Assembly: GCA_031284845.1 (NCBI GenBank)
Contig: JAITXH010000023.1
Span: forward strand, 1-14,449
DNA length: 14,449 nucleotides
DNA from: Puniceicoccales bacterium
Lineage (GTDB): Bacteria; Verrucomicrobiota; Verrucomicrobiia; Opitutales; UBA953
Direction: 5' to 3'
Shown: positions 7,856-13,393 of the stretch, piece by piece
How the letters are laid out: every line of letters begins with the position of its first letter
Position numbering within the stretch: position 1 is the first letter of the stretch
Notes under the pieces: generated by a model
Told to the model about the DNA's origin: nothing
The model's input: only the letters and a program-made list of their open reading frames with translations
Database searches by the model: none
Program-made: the position numbers and the translations under genes

Positions 7856-8038
7856 ATGGGCCAACCCAAACGCAAACAGTCCAAACGCCGTAGCCGCCTT
7901 CGTCGCGGTGCTAACCAGACACTCCGTGTCCCCCTTCTCGCCAAAGATCCTGTGGACGGTTCCGTCTATCGTCCCCATCGTGTAAACCCGGTCAACGGCA
8001 CCTACCGTGGGCGCCAGGTAATAGACACAGAATTGTAA
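7856..8038 (+). CDS. rpmF: 50S ribosomal protein L32 (cysteine-free form)
   Basis: A 60-residue basic protein starting MGQPKRKQSKRRSRLRRG, the standard L32 N-terminus, with PHRVNPVNGTYRGRQV as the conserved C-terminal block. L32 is a structural part of the large ribosomal subunit. The four zinc-ribbon cysteines of the C+ form are replaced: D31-P-V-D34 and N44-P-V-N47 stand at the two Cys-x-x-Cys positions, so this copy cannot bind zinc there. The frame is open further upstream (to 7772), but that part is not L32-like, so ATG 7856 is the start. plsX begins 34 bases downstream, the classic rpmF-plsX arrangement. Confidence 0.96.
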   Translation: MGQPKRKQSKRRSRLRRGANQTLRVPLLAKDPVDGSVYRPHRVNPVNGTYRGRQVIDTEL

Positions 8039-8072
8039 GCGCTCCTCGTGGCGAAAAAATATCTCCGGCGAT

Positions 8073-9149
8073 ATGACAGTGGGAACTGACATTCGGTCAT
8101 GTCGCATCGCGGTAGACTGCATGGGTGGAGATAAAGGCCCGGCAGAAGTTGTCCGAGGCGCAGCCAATGCGCTAAAAGATATCGGCCCTTCGGATACACT
8201 CATCCTCGTCGGCGAAGAAAAAAGCCTGAACACCTTTGCCCAAAAGGCAGGCATATTGGGCAACCCGCGGATCGCCATCCGCAATGCCAGCGACGTAATC
8301 AACATGGACGACAAGCCCATGCAGGCACTCAAATCCAAAAAGGATGCCTCAATGCTAGTCGCCCTCGATATGGTGAAGTCCGGAGAAGCCGATGCCATGT
8401 TCACCACGGGTAATACCAAGGTGCTGGTCGGAGCAGGCACGGTAAAGCTCCGCCCCATGGCCGGAGTGGACCGCCCGGCGCTGGCGGCAATTCTCCCGCA
8501 CATGACCGGGCACTTTGTTTTAATGGATGTCGGCGCGAACCCGGAATCCGCGCCCGTGAATCTGCTGCACAACGCCGTGATGGGGTCGCTCTACGCGCAG
8601 GCAGCGCTGGGACTGGAAAAGCCACGGCTGGGCCTGCTCACTGTCGGCACAGAAGAAGGCAAGGGTGGAGATCGCATCAACCGTGCCCACGCGATGCTCA
8701 AAAAGCTGGGCACGCAGATCAACTACATCGGCCCGGTGGAAGGTTTTGACATTTTTGACGGTGGGCTGGATGTCGTCATTGTAGATGGTTTCACGGGTAA
8801 TATCCTGCTCAAGTCTCTCGAAGGCATTTTGTATATGTTGCAAGGGCTGGTGAAGGAGAATGCCGGATACAACCCGCTCTACTGGGTGGGCGGACTGGCA
8901 CTGCTTCCGATATTGAGCCGCATGAAACACCATTTGAAGCCGGAGCAAAACGGCGGCGCCCCCCTGTTGGGCTTAAGCGCACTGGTGATGAAGGCCCACG
9001 CCTCCAGCAACCACCGCGCGATCCGCGGCGCGATCCGTCTGGGACGCGAGGCATTGTCTCACAACCTCTCCGTGCGGCTTCGCGAAGCCATTGCCTGCGC
9101 CAACGCCCTTGTGTCCACACCAGCGGCAACGCCGGAAAATAAGGAATAA
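8073..9149 (+). CDS. plsX: Phosphate acyltransferase PlsX
   Basis: 358 residues, slightly longer than the usual 330-345 because of short N- and C-terminal extensions. PlsX converts acyl-ACP and phosphate to acyl-phosphate for PlsY, the first step of phospholipid synthesis, at the cytoplasmic face of the membrane. Family signatures are IAVDCMGGDKGP (12-23), MFTTGNTKVLVGAG (109-122), MDVGANPE (151-158), GLLTVGTEEGKGG and IVDGFTGNILLKS. The start at ATG 8073 places the MGGD motif close to the N-terminus, as normal. It follows rpmF in what looks like one operon. fabH, the common next gene in other bacteria, is absent; a pseudopilin operon with its own promoter candidate follows instead. Confidence 0.96.
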   Translation: MTVGTDIRSCRIAVDCMGGDKGPAEVVRGAANALKDIGPSDTLILVGEEKSLNTFAQKAGILGNPRIAIRNASDVINMDDKPMQALKSKKDASMLVALDMVKSGEADAMFTTGNTKVLVGAGTVKLRPMAGVDRPALAAILPHMTGHFVLMDVGANPESAPVNLLHNAVMGSLYAQAALGLEKPRLGLLTVGTEEGKGGDRINRAHAMLKKLGTQINYIGPVEGFDIFDGGLDVVIVDGFTGNILLKSLEGILYMLQGLVKENAGYNPLYWVGGLALLPILSRMKHHLKPEQNGGAPLLGLSALVMKAHASSNHRAIRGAIRLGREALSHNLSVRLREAIACANALVSTPAATPENKE

Positions 9150-9189
9150 GCCTTTGGCTTGCCGGGAGGGAAAAGACCGCCCCGGGCAA
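9148..9189 (+). terminator. Possible weak terminator after plsX
   Basis: Two hairpins start at the plsX stop codon: AAGCC-TTT-GGCTT (9148-9160), and TTGCC plus GGG (9159-9166) with CCCGGGCAA (9181-9189), the second with one bulged G. No T run follows, so intrinsic termination would be weak. The structure may only attenuate read-through into the next operon. Confidence 0.25.
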
Positions 9190-9248
9190 TATAGCCGAAA
9201 CAATCCCTCTGCCCTCTCTCTGAGGCCCGGCACCTGCGTTTCTTTCGG

Positions 9249-9278
9249 TTGACACCTGCTCTCCGCCCCGGCCATAGT
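9249..9278 (+). promoter_or_regulatory. Candidate promoter of the pseudopilin operon
   Basis: A perfect -35 hexamer TTGACA (9249-9254) is followed after 18 bases by CATAGT (9273-9278), 4 of 6 to TATAAT. It lies 42 bases before the first pseudopilin start codon, in the 171-base gap after plsX. The position suggests that the four pseudopilin genes have their own transcription start. Confidence 0.45.
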
Positions 9279-9320
9279 GCCCTCCTTCATAACCCCTTTT
9301 ACGTTTGTTTTCTTATCACC

Positions 9321-9962
9321 ATGTTCAATACACATTCCCATCGTTCCGATGTCCAGCGCCGGGCGTTCACGCTCATTGAGCTGCTCATCGTCATGTCTAT
9401 TATTCTACTGTTGGCCGCCGTGCTCATTGGCACGGTGCCTGGTATTTTTAAACGGGCACGCATTGCACAAACGAAAAACATGTTCGGCGGCTGGGCAACG
9501 TCGCTGCTCAGCTACAAGAGCACCTACCGTTACTATCCCAACCTGGGGGCGGGCTACAACTCCAACGAAGACTCCTACTTCACACTCGATCAGGAAGAGG
9601 TCGGGCAAAACTTCGTCCGTGCCTTGTCCGCACGCGACATGGACGGCAGGGAACTCACCGATGAGGAACGCAAAAATCTCAACAGGAAAGGGCAGCCGTT
9701 CTGCACCTTCCCCAGCGAGCACTATCTGGATAACAAGCCCCAGAAGCACAAACTCGCAGATGCCTTTGGCAATACGAATATCCACATCGTCCTCGACACC
9801 GACGACGACAACATCCTCAAATTGAAAAATGCGGATGACTTCCGGGCGGACGATATCGGCTTGATCGAGAGCACCAAATTGAATGCCAGAATTTTAATCT
9901 ATACTCTAAAGAAAGATGGAGGAAGTTCCTCCGACTTTGAGGATGTCTGGCATAAGCAGTGA
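9321..9962 (+). CDS. Pseudopilin, GspG-like (first gene of four-gene cassette)
   Basis: 213 residues. The prepilin signal has leader MFNTHSHRSDVQRRA, then FTLIELLIVMSIILLLAAVLIG. Prepilin peptidase would cut after A15, and E20 becomes glutamate 5 of the mature protein. Alanine at -1 instead of glycine is unusual but accepted in some systems. The C-terminal part has LADAFGNTNIHIVLDTDDDN (145-164), which recalls the D-(P/A)-(W/F)-G-N strand and acidic calcium-site region of major pseudopilins such as GspG; metal binding here is only a guess. The frame extends upstream to TTG 9249, but that codon is part of the -35 box, so ATG 9321 is the start. It heads a tight operon with three more pseudopilin genes. 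Confidence 0.85.
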   Translation: MFNTHSHRSDVQRRAFTLIELLIVMSIILLLAAVLIGTVPGIFKRARIAQTKNMFGGWATSLLSYKSTYRYYPNLGAGYNSNEDSYFTLDQEEVGQNFVRALSARDMDGRELTDEERKNLNRKGQPFCTFPSEHYLDNKPQKHKLADAFGNTNIHIVLDTDDDNILKLKNADDFRADDIGLIESTKLNARILIYTLKKDGGSSSDFEDVWHKQ

Positions 9963-10021
9963 ACACATGGGCGAGTTCCCCGCCGCCCCTTCTTCTCTCT
10001 CCTTTTAACAAATATCTCGTC

Positions 10022-10765
10022 ATGGTGCATTCTTTTCAACGTGGGCGGCGTATCCCGGCTTTCACACTGGTCGAATTGCTGGCTGTGCTTGCCATCATAG
10101 GACTCATGGTCGGAGTCATCGTCACCGTCCGGCCCGATAACCCGGAAGGCATAGATGCCGCCCGGCGCGTGGCGACATCAGTATTCGGAGCGGCGCGCCT
10201 GCGGGCCGAGCAATCGCCCAATCCCGACCGGCAAACGGAAAAGAGGCCGCTCTACAATGTCCGCAGCCGCGTGCTCGTCCTCAACGACCCCACGCGCCCT
10301 GAGCAACACCTGCGCCTCCTGCGCATCATCGTCGGTGGCACGCGCAAGCCAGATAGCACCGAAGCCGCCAATTACGTCTGGTACACGATGGACGCCGATA
10401 CGACCTTGCCGGAAGGCGTTTATATGATAAGTCCTTTTGACACAAGCTTTAAGAATGAATTGCTGAAAAGCCGCATTACGCCAAGAGAGAACACCGGCTC
10501 CGTAATGACTCTGAACTTTGAACCCAGTCTTGACGAACAACAAGAAGGCACCGGCGACAAAAGCTGGTTCTTTTACGAGTTCAACAATGACGGCACATCC
10601 AACATGTGGGCGGCAACATTCATGATAAGCGAAGGCACATGGGATCCCGCCGACAAGCGCGTCATATTCCGAAACGAGCAAAACGTCACCGGATTTTGGA
10701 TACAGCCCTCTGGTGTATCTGTGCCCTACTCGGACCCCGATGAACTCAAGAGCAGCAACCTGTGA
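10022..10765 (+). CDS. Pseudopilin, GspH-like position (resembles Verru_Chthon cassette protein D type)
   Basis: 247 residues. Leader MVHSFQRGRRIPA is followed by FTLVELLAVLAIIGLMVGVIVTV, with processing after A13 and E18 as glutamate 5. The region just after the helix, IDAARRVATSVFGAARLRAEQS, is the helical stretch seen in GspH-type minor pseudopilins. The remainder is a beta-rich soluble domain that I do not recognise. ATG 10022 gives a normal leader length. A GTG at 9959 overlaps the previous gene's stop as GTGA and is in frame with no stop between; it would add a Pro/Leu-rich 21-residue extension and is less likely. The resemblance to the cassette family D is from memory of the family and is not confirmed by a profile search. 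Confidence 0.8.
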   Translation: MVHSFQRGRRIPAFTLVELLAVLAIIGLMVGVIVTVRPDNPEGIDAARRVATSVFGAARLRAEQSPNPDRQTEKRPLYNVRSRVLVLNDPTRPEQHLRLLRIIVGGTRKPDSTEAANYVWYTMDADTTLPEGVYMISPFDTSFKNELLKSRITPRENTGSVMTLNFEPSLDEQQEGTGDKSWFFYEFNNDGTSNMWAATFMISEGTWDPADKRVIFRNEQNVTGFWIQPSGVSVPYSDPDELKSSNL

Positions 10766-10788
10766 AAATCGCACAACCAGAAAAAATC

Positions 10789-11493
10789 ATGGCCACAACT
10801 CATTTTTCATACCGCCGCAAGGGGTTCAGCCTTGTAGAAGTCATGCTTGCCGTGGGTGTGCTTTCTCTGGCCATCCTCGCCCTCGTAGGGTTGCTCGGTG
10901 CCACCTTCCAGCAAGTGGATGACGTAGTGGAGACCAATCGTGCCATCATAGCCGTCCCGGCTGTCAACATCGCGCTGGAATCTCCGGAACTGATAGGCGG
11001 TGAAAAAATCCCAGAAGCGGCAGACAATAAAATTCCGAGATTTCAAGTAGTTTATAATTTTGTAAAAGAAGCCGTCGGCGCCAAAAAAGTCATACTGTAT
11101 TACTTCAACAGAGAGATCAAAGGCAGCGAAGGAGCCATCAGCGTCATTCCCATCGTCTATCGGGCACAGGCGGACAACTTCAACAAAGAAACCTACGACA
11201 AACAAAATGGCGTCGGTCCGGCTTACCGGATCGAAATCACGATTTCCCCCATGCTGGTCGGCCAAAAAATCGAGATGGAAGAAAACAACAGCCCGAAACC
11301 GGGCCAGTCAGAGGTAAAAGTCAGAGATGTCATCTATGTCAAAGACACCGCGTTGCCCGATGCGAGTAATTATGCACTGGCTTGGCTGCCCTTGTATCTG
11401 GAAGTGTACACACACGCCTTTGTGGATGTCGGGACGACCAATGATCGCCCCCAGCGCCCGATACTCGGGCAAAATATAATCATCAACCGATAA
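10789..11493 (+). CDS. Pseudopilin, GspI-like position (resembles Verru_Chthon cassette protein B type)
   Basis: 234 residues. The basic leader ends YRRKG and is followed by FSLVEVMLAVGVLSLAILALVGLLG. Cleavage would fall after G12, with E17 as glutamate 5. The F-S/T-L-(V/L)-E-V-(M/L)-x-A start is the GspI/PilV-like subtype. The soluble domain is about 190 residues with no motif I can name. The start is taken as ATG 10789, 23 bases after the previous stop. A GTG at 10762 overlaps that stop (GTGA) and would add nine residues, so translational coupling from it is possible. The following gene starts 5 bases after its stop. Confidence 0.8.
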   Translation: MATTHFSYRRKGFSLVEVMLAVGVLSLAILALVGLLGATFQQVDDVVETNRAIIAVPAVNIALESPELIGGEKIPEAADNKIPRFQVVYNFVKEAVGAKKVILYYFNREIKGSEGAISVIPIVYRAQADNFNKETYDKQNGVGPAYRIEITISPMLVGQKIEMEENNSPKPGQSEVKVRDVIYVKDTALPDASNYALAWLPLYLEVYTHAFVDVGTTNDRPQRPILGQNIIINR

Positions 11494-11498
11494 CACCC

Positions 11499-12545
11499 AT
11501 GCCGCGTCTATTTTCACACTTCGCTGCCCGCCGCCCCGCTTTCACCTTGATCGAGGTGCTCACCGCTACCGCGATCACCGTCTTCATCGTGCTCGCCGTT
11601 CTCTTTGTGACCACCGAGACCTTCAGAGCCTACGATGGTGCCATAGCCAAGCTCGACACCATCACACAGGCGCGGGCTGCATTGGTGCCTTTGCAACAGG
11701 ATCTGGAATCGGCCATTATCCGCAATGACGGACGCGTCTGGATGCAGGTGGATCATCTCCTCGACACTGGTAACGTCAAGAAAGGACAAGCCCCCGTGCT
11801 CATGCTGTTTGCCCCCGTCCCCGACCGGCTCAAGCGCATAAAGGAAAAGACTGATCTCCTGCCCGGCGATGTGTGCGCAATAAAATACAGAATCGCCCAA
11901 CGGTCCCCTTTCCTGCCCCCCGGCGAAAAAGGAAGCAAAGAAAGCATGTATCTCCAGACTTACGGATTTTACCGCGCCATTGTTGATGCAAAGGAAACGT
12001 TTGACGTAGCTCTCGAAGGGATAGTGGAAGGCAACCGTGACCCATTGGACTTCTGGCAGGGTAGCGCGGAAGTGATTGATTCGGATGGCAACCGCCATGC
12101 CCAATCTCTGGAAGAATGGGCAACGGGTGCTCAAAATTATATCGCCAGCAACGTAGTGGGCGTCACCCTGATCTTCTGGTTTCTCGAATATGGAGAGGAC
12201 GAAAACGCAAAACCGCAACTGAAGGCCTTTGTCCACATGGACAACATGGCCAGCGCCCAAACCGCATTCCAGAGCGCAGGCATTGATGTCGTCGTAGAAG
12301 CCTACAACAGAGGTTTAAAAATCAAGTCCGGACAGATCATTGTAGATGACAATGTCTCCGAGTCGAAAAAGAGAGTGCTCAAAAGCGTAGATGTTTCGCT
12401 CGTGATTCTGTCGCCATCCGGCGCCAAAGAGTTGCGAGGGCTCCAATACACCGAAGGAACGGTAAAAGTCCGTCAGGACAAATACGACAAACTGCTGGAA
12501 AAGCAGGGCGAGCACTTCACCGCCAAAATACGTTTTTATCAGTAA
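11499..12545 (+). CDS. Pseudopilin, GspJ-like (resembles Verru_Chthon cassette protein C type)
   Basis: 348 residues. Leader MPRLFSHFAARRPA is followed by FTLIEVLTATAITVFIVLAVLFV, processed after A14 with E19 as glutamate 5. The amphipathic extension, running from about 40 to 75 and containing TITQARAALVPLQQDLESAI, matches the GspJ pattern in which the pilin helix is followed by an R-A-L...L-x-x-D-L stretch. At 348 residues it is well above the roughly 200 typical of GspJ, with a large C-terminal domain of unknown role. It is the last gene of the cassette. The large GspK-like or cassette-A-type protein that often completes such sets is not present; def lies convergent just downstream. The soluble domain carries no enzymatic motif that I recognise. 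Confidence 0.82.
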   Translation: MPRLFSHFAARRPAFTLIEVLTATAITVFIVLAVLFVTTETFRAYDGAIAKLDTITQARAALVPLQQDLESAIIRNDGRVWMQVDHLLDTGNVKKGQAPVLMLFAPVPDRLKRIKEKTDLLPGDVCAIKYRIAQRSPFLPPGEKGSKESMYLQTYGFYRAIVDAKETFDVALEGIVEGNRDPLDFWQGSAEVIDSDGNRHAQSLEEWATGAQNYIASNVVGVTLIFWFLEYGEDENAKPQLKAFVHMDNMASAQTAFQSAGIDVVVEAYNRGLKIKSGQIIVDDNVSESKKRVLKSVDVSLVILSPSGAKELRGLQYTEGTVKVRQDKYDKLLEKQGEHFTAKIRFYQ

Positions 12546-12600
12546 GCCATCCCCCTGCGGGCGGGCTTACTGTCTTGCGCGTCACGCGCCGAATTCTTTT
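12541..12600. terminator. Hairpin pair between the convergent pseudopilin and def genes
   Basis: AGTAAGCC (12541-12548) pairs perfectly with GGCTTACT (12564-12571), and the stem includes the TAA stop of the pseudopilin gene. A second compact hairpin, GCGCG-TCA-CGCGC (12577-12589), has as its loop the complement of the def stop codon and is followed by TTCTTTT (12594-12600). Together they probably end + strand transcription and may slow transcription from the other side. Confidence 0.45.
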
Positions 12601-13166
12601 ATGCGGGCGAGGGTTTCCCGTTTGAGCTGCTTTACTTTGGTCTGGATTTTCAGCAAATCCGCTTTCTCCATCCGGTCTATGAAAAGCACTCCCTGACAAT
12701 GGTCGAACTCGTGCTGGACGCAGCGCGCAAACAGTCCATCGCACACAATCTCGTGCGGCACCCCCTGCAGATCTTGATAGCGCAATCGTGCCTTTTCGCG
12801 GCGCACCACAGAGCCGGTCAACCCCGGAAAAGACAGGCAACCCTCCGAATACAACCATTCATCGTCGGGCAAAATTTCCACTTCCGGGTTGGCTACCGCC
12901 AGCGGCATGAGGATGTCCACTGGCACGGTTTTTCCGTCCAAGGTAAATTCGTATTCGGAATCCGCGCCGGATTTTGTCCGGATATCCACGACAAAAAACT
13001 GCAACGCCTTCCCGATTTGCTGTGCGGCCAGCCCGATTCCTTTTGCGGCATACATCGTTTCGAGCATGTCCACGGACAATTTTGTCAGCGTACTATCGAA
13101 GGCCGTCACGCGGTCTCCCTTTTGACGCAACACGGGATCACCAAATTTGCGGATTGGTAAAAGCAT
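12582..13166 (-). CDS. def: Peptide deformylase
   Basis: 194 residues from ATG 13166, starting MLLPIRKFGDPVLRQKG, the standard PDF N-terminus. The enzyme removes the formyl group from the N-terminal methionine of nascent proteins. All three motifs are present: GIGLAAQQIG (43-52), EGCLSFPG (109-116, metal ligand C110) and QHEFDHCQG (151-159, metal ligands H152 and H156, catalytic E153). A cysteine follows the HEFDH motif where leucine is usual. The reading frame stays open to 13340, but this runs into the tRNA-Ser remnant and adds nothing PDF-like. A start at ATG 13214 would add a hydrophobic stretch and is also rejected. The common partner fmt is not adjacent. With the tRNA remnant just upstream on the same strand, def may once have been read through from the tRNA promoter. 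Confidence 0.96.
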   Translation of the reverse strand: MLLPIRKFGDPVLRQKGDRVTAFDSTLTKLSVDMLETMYAAKGIGLAAQQIGKALQFFVVDIRTKSGADSEYEFTLDGKTVPVDILMPLAVANPEVEILPDDEWLYSEGCLSFPGLTGSVVRREKARLRYQDLQGVPHEIVCDGLFARCVQHEFDHCQGVLFIDRMEKADLLKIQTKVKQLKRETLARIKEFGA

Positions 13167-13236
13167 GACGAAAAGCAATACGGCGCTTAGGGCGGAGGGA
13201 AATAAAAAACACATTTTTTCCGCACATTTCCCGATA

Positions 13237-13300
13237 TGGCGGAGAGGGAGGGATTCGAACCCCCGGTGCCTTGCGGCACACCTGATTTCGAGGCAGGTGC
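13237..13300 (-). tRNA. tRNA-Ser(CGA), 3' part only; 5' half replaced at an integration junction
   Basis: Read on the - strand, the sequence has an anticodon loop CTCGAAA (anticodon CGA, codon UCG; complement of 13288-13290), a long class II variable arm GTGCC-GCAA-GGCAC, a T arm with GTTCGAATCC, acceptor strand CCTCTCC, discriminator G and an encoded CCA (13237-13239). These are serine tRNA features. The matching 5' acceptor strand GGAGAGG and the D arm are absent upstream: beyond the GCACCTGC of the anticodon stem the sequence is AT-rich and unrelated. Pair 31-39 of the anticodon stem is C-U, a mismatch, as if the two sides had different origins. This copy is therefore not a functional tRNA gene. 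The intact gene is expected at the far end of the element that starts here. Confidence 0.8.
13279..13299. other. Putative attL core of an integrative element in the tRNA-Ser anticodon stem-loop
   Basis: CACCTG (13279-13284) and CAGGTG (13294-13299) form a perfect inverted repeat around a 9-base centre that contains the anticodon. This is the layout expected of a tyrosine-recombinase core site: inverted arms around an overlap of about 7 bases. tRNA identity is good to the left of it and is lost to the right, so strand exchange most likely took place here. An integrase gene starts 95 bases away, pointing into the element. Confidence 0.6.
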
Positions 13301-13310
13301 AATCCCTTTG

Positions 13311-13340
13311 TTTATGCGGGGTGATTATTGAAATTGTCAA
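13311..13340 (-). promoter_or_regulatory. Outward-facing promoter candidate at the element end
   Basis: On the - strand, TTGACA (complement of 13335-13340, a perfect -35) is followed after 18 bases by CATAAA (complement of 13311-13316, 4 of 6 to TATAAT). It would fire leftwards over the tRNA remnant towards def. It lies on the element side of the putative attL core, so transcription of def may now depend on element DNA. Confidence 0.4.
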
Positions 13341-13350
13341 AAGTTGTCAT
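13331..13350. repeat. Tandem decamer repeat beside attL
   Basis: AAATTGTCAA (13331-13340) and AAGTTGTCAT (13341-13350) are adjacent 10-base units identical at 8 positions, each with TTGTCA. A related TTCGTCA follows at 13364-13370. Ten-base spacing puts the units on the same DNA face. Such repeats near att sites are often arm-binding sites of the integrase or its excisionase, or an operator for the integrase gene. The first unit overlaps the outward promoter's -35. Confidence 0.4.
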
Positions 13351-13393
13351 TTTCGGGTTGCCTTTCGTCACTTTTCCGCCTCTCATAGGCGCA

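Noticed and set aside
13198..13221. A/T-rich inverted repeat (AAAAAA-CACA-TTTTTT) as a terminator of the tRNA transcript
   Set aside because: The stem is almost entirely A-T, so it would be too unstable for intrinsic termination; it is noted only as a palindromic AT-rich patch.
13237..13325. A complete tRNA-Ser gene
   Set aside because: The 3' half is convincing, but no GGAGAGG acceptor strand or D arm can be found upstream of the anticodon stem, so it cannot fold as a full tRNA.
13167..13340. A longer peptide deformylase starting upstream of 13166
   Set aside because: It would run through the tRNA remnant and lacks any similarity to the deformylase N-terminus.
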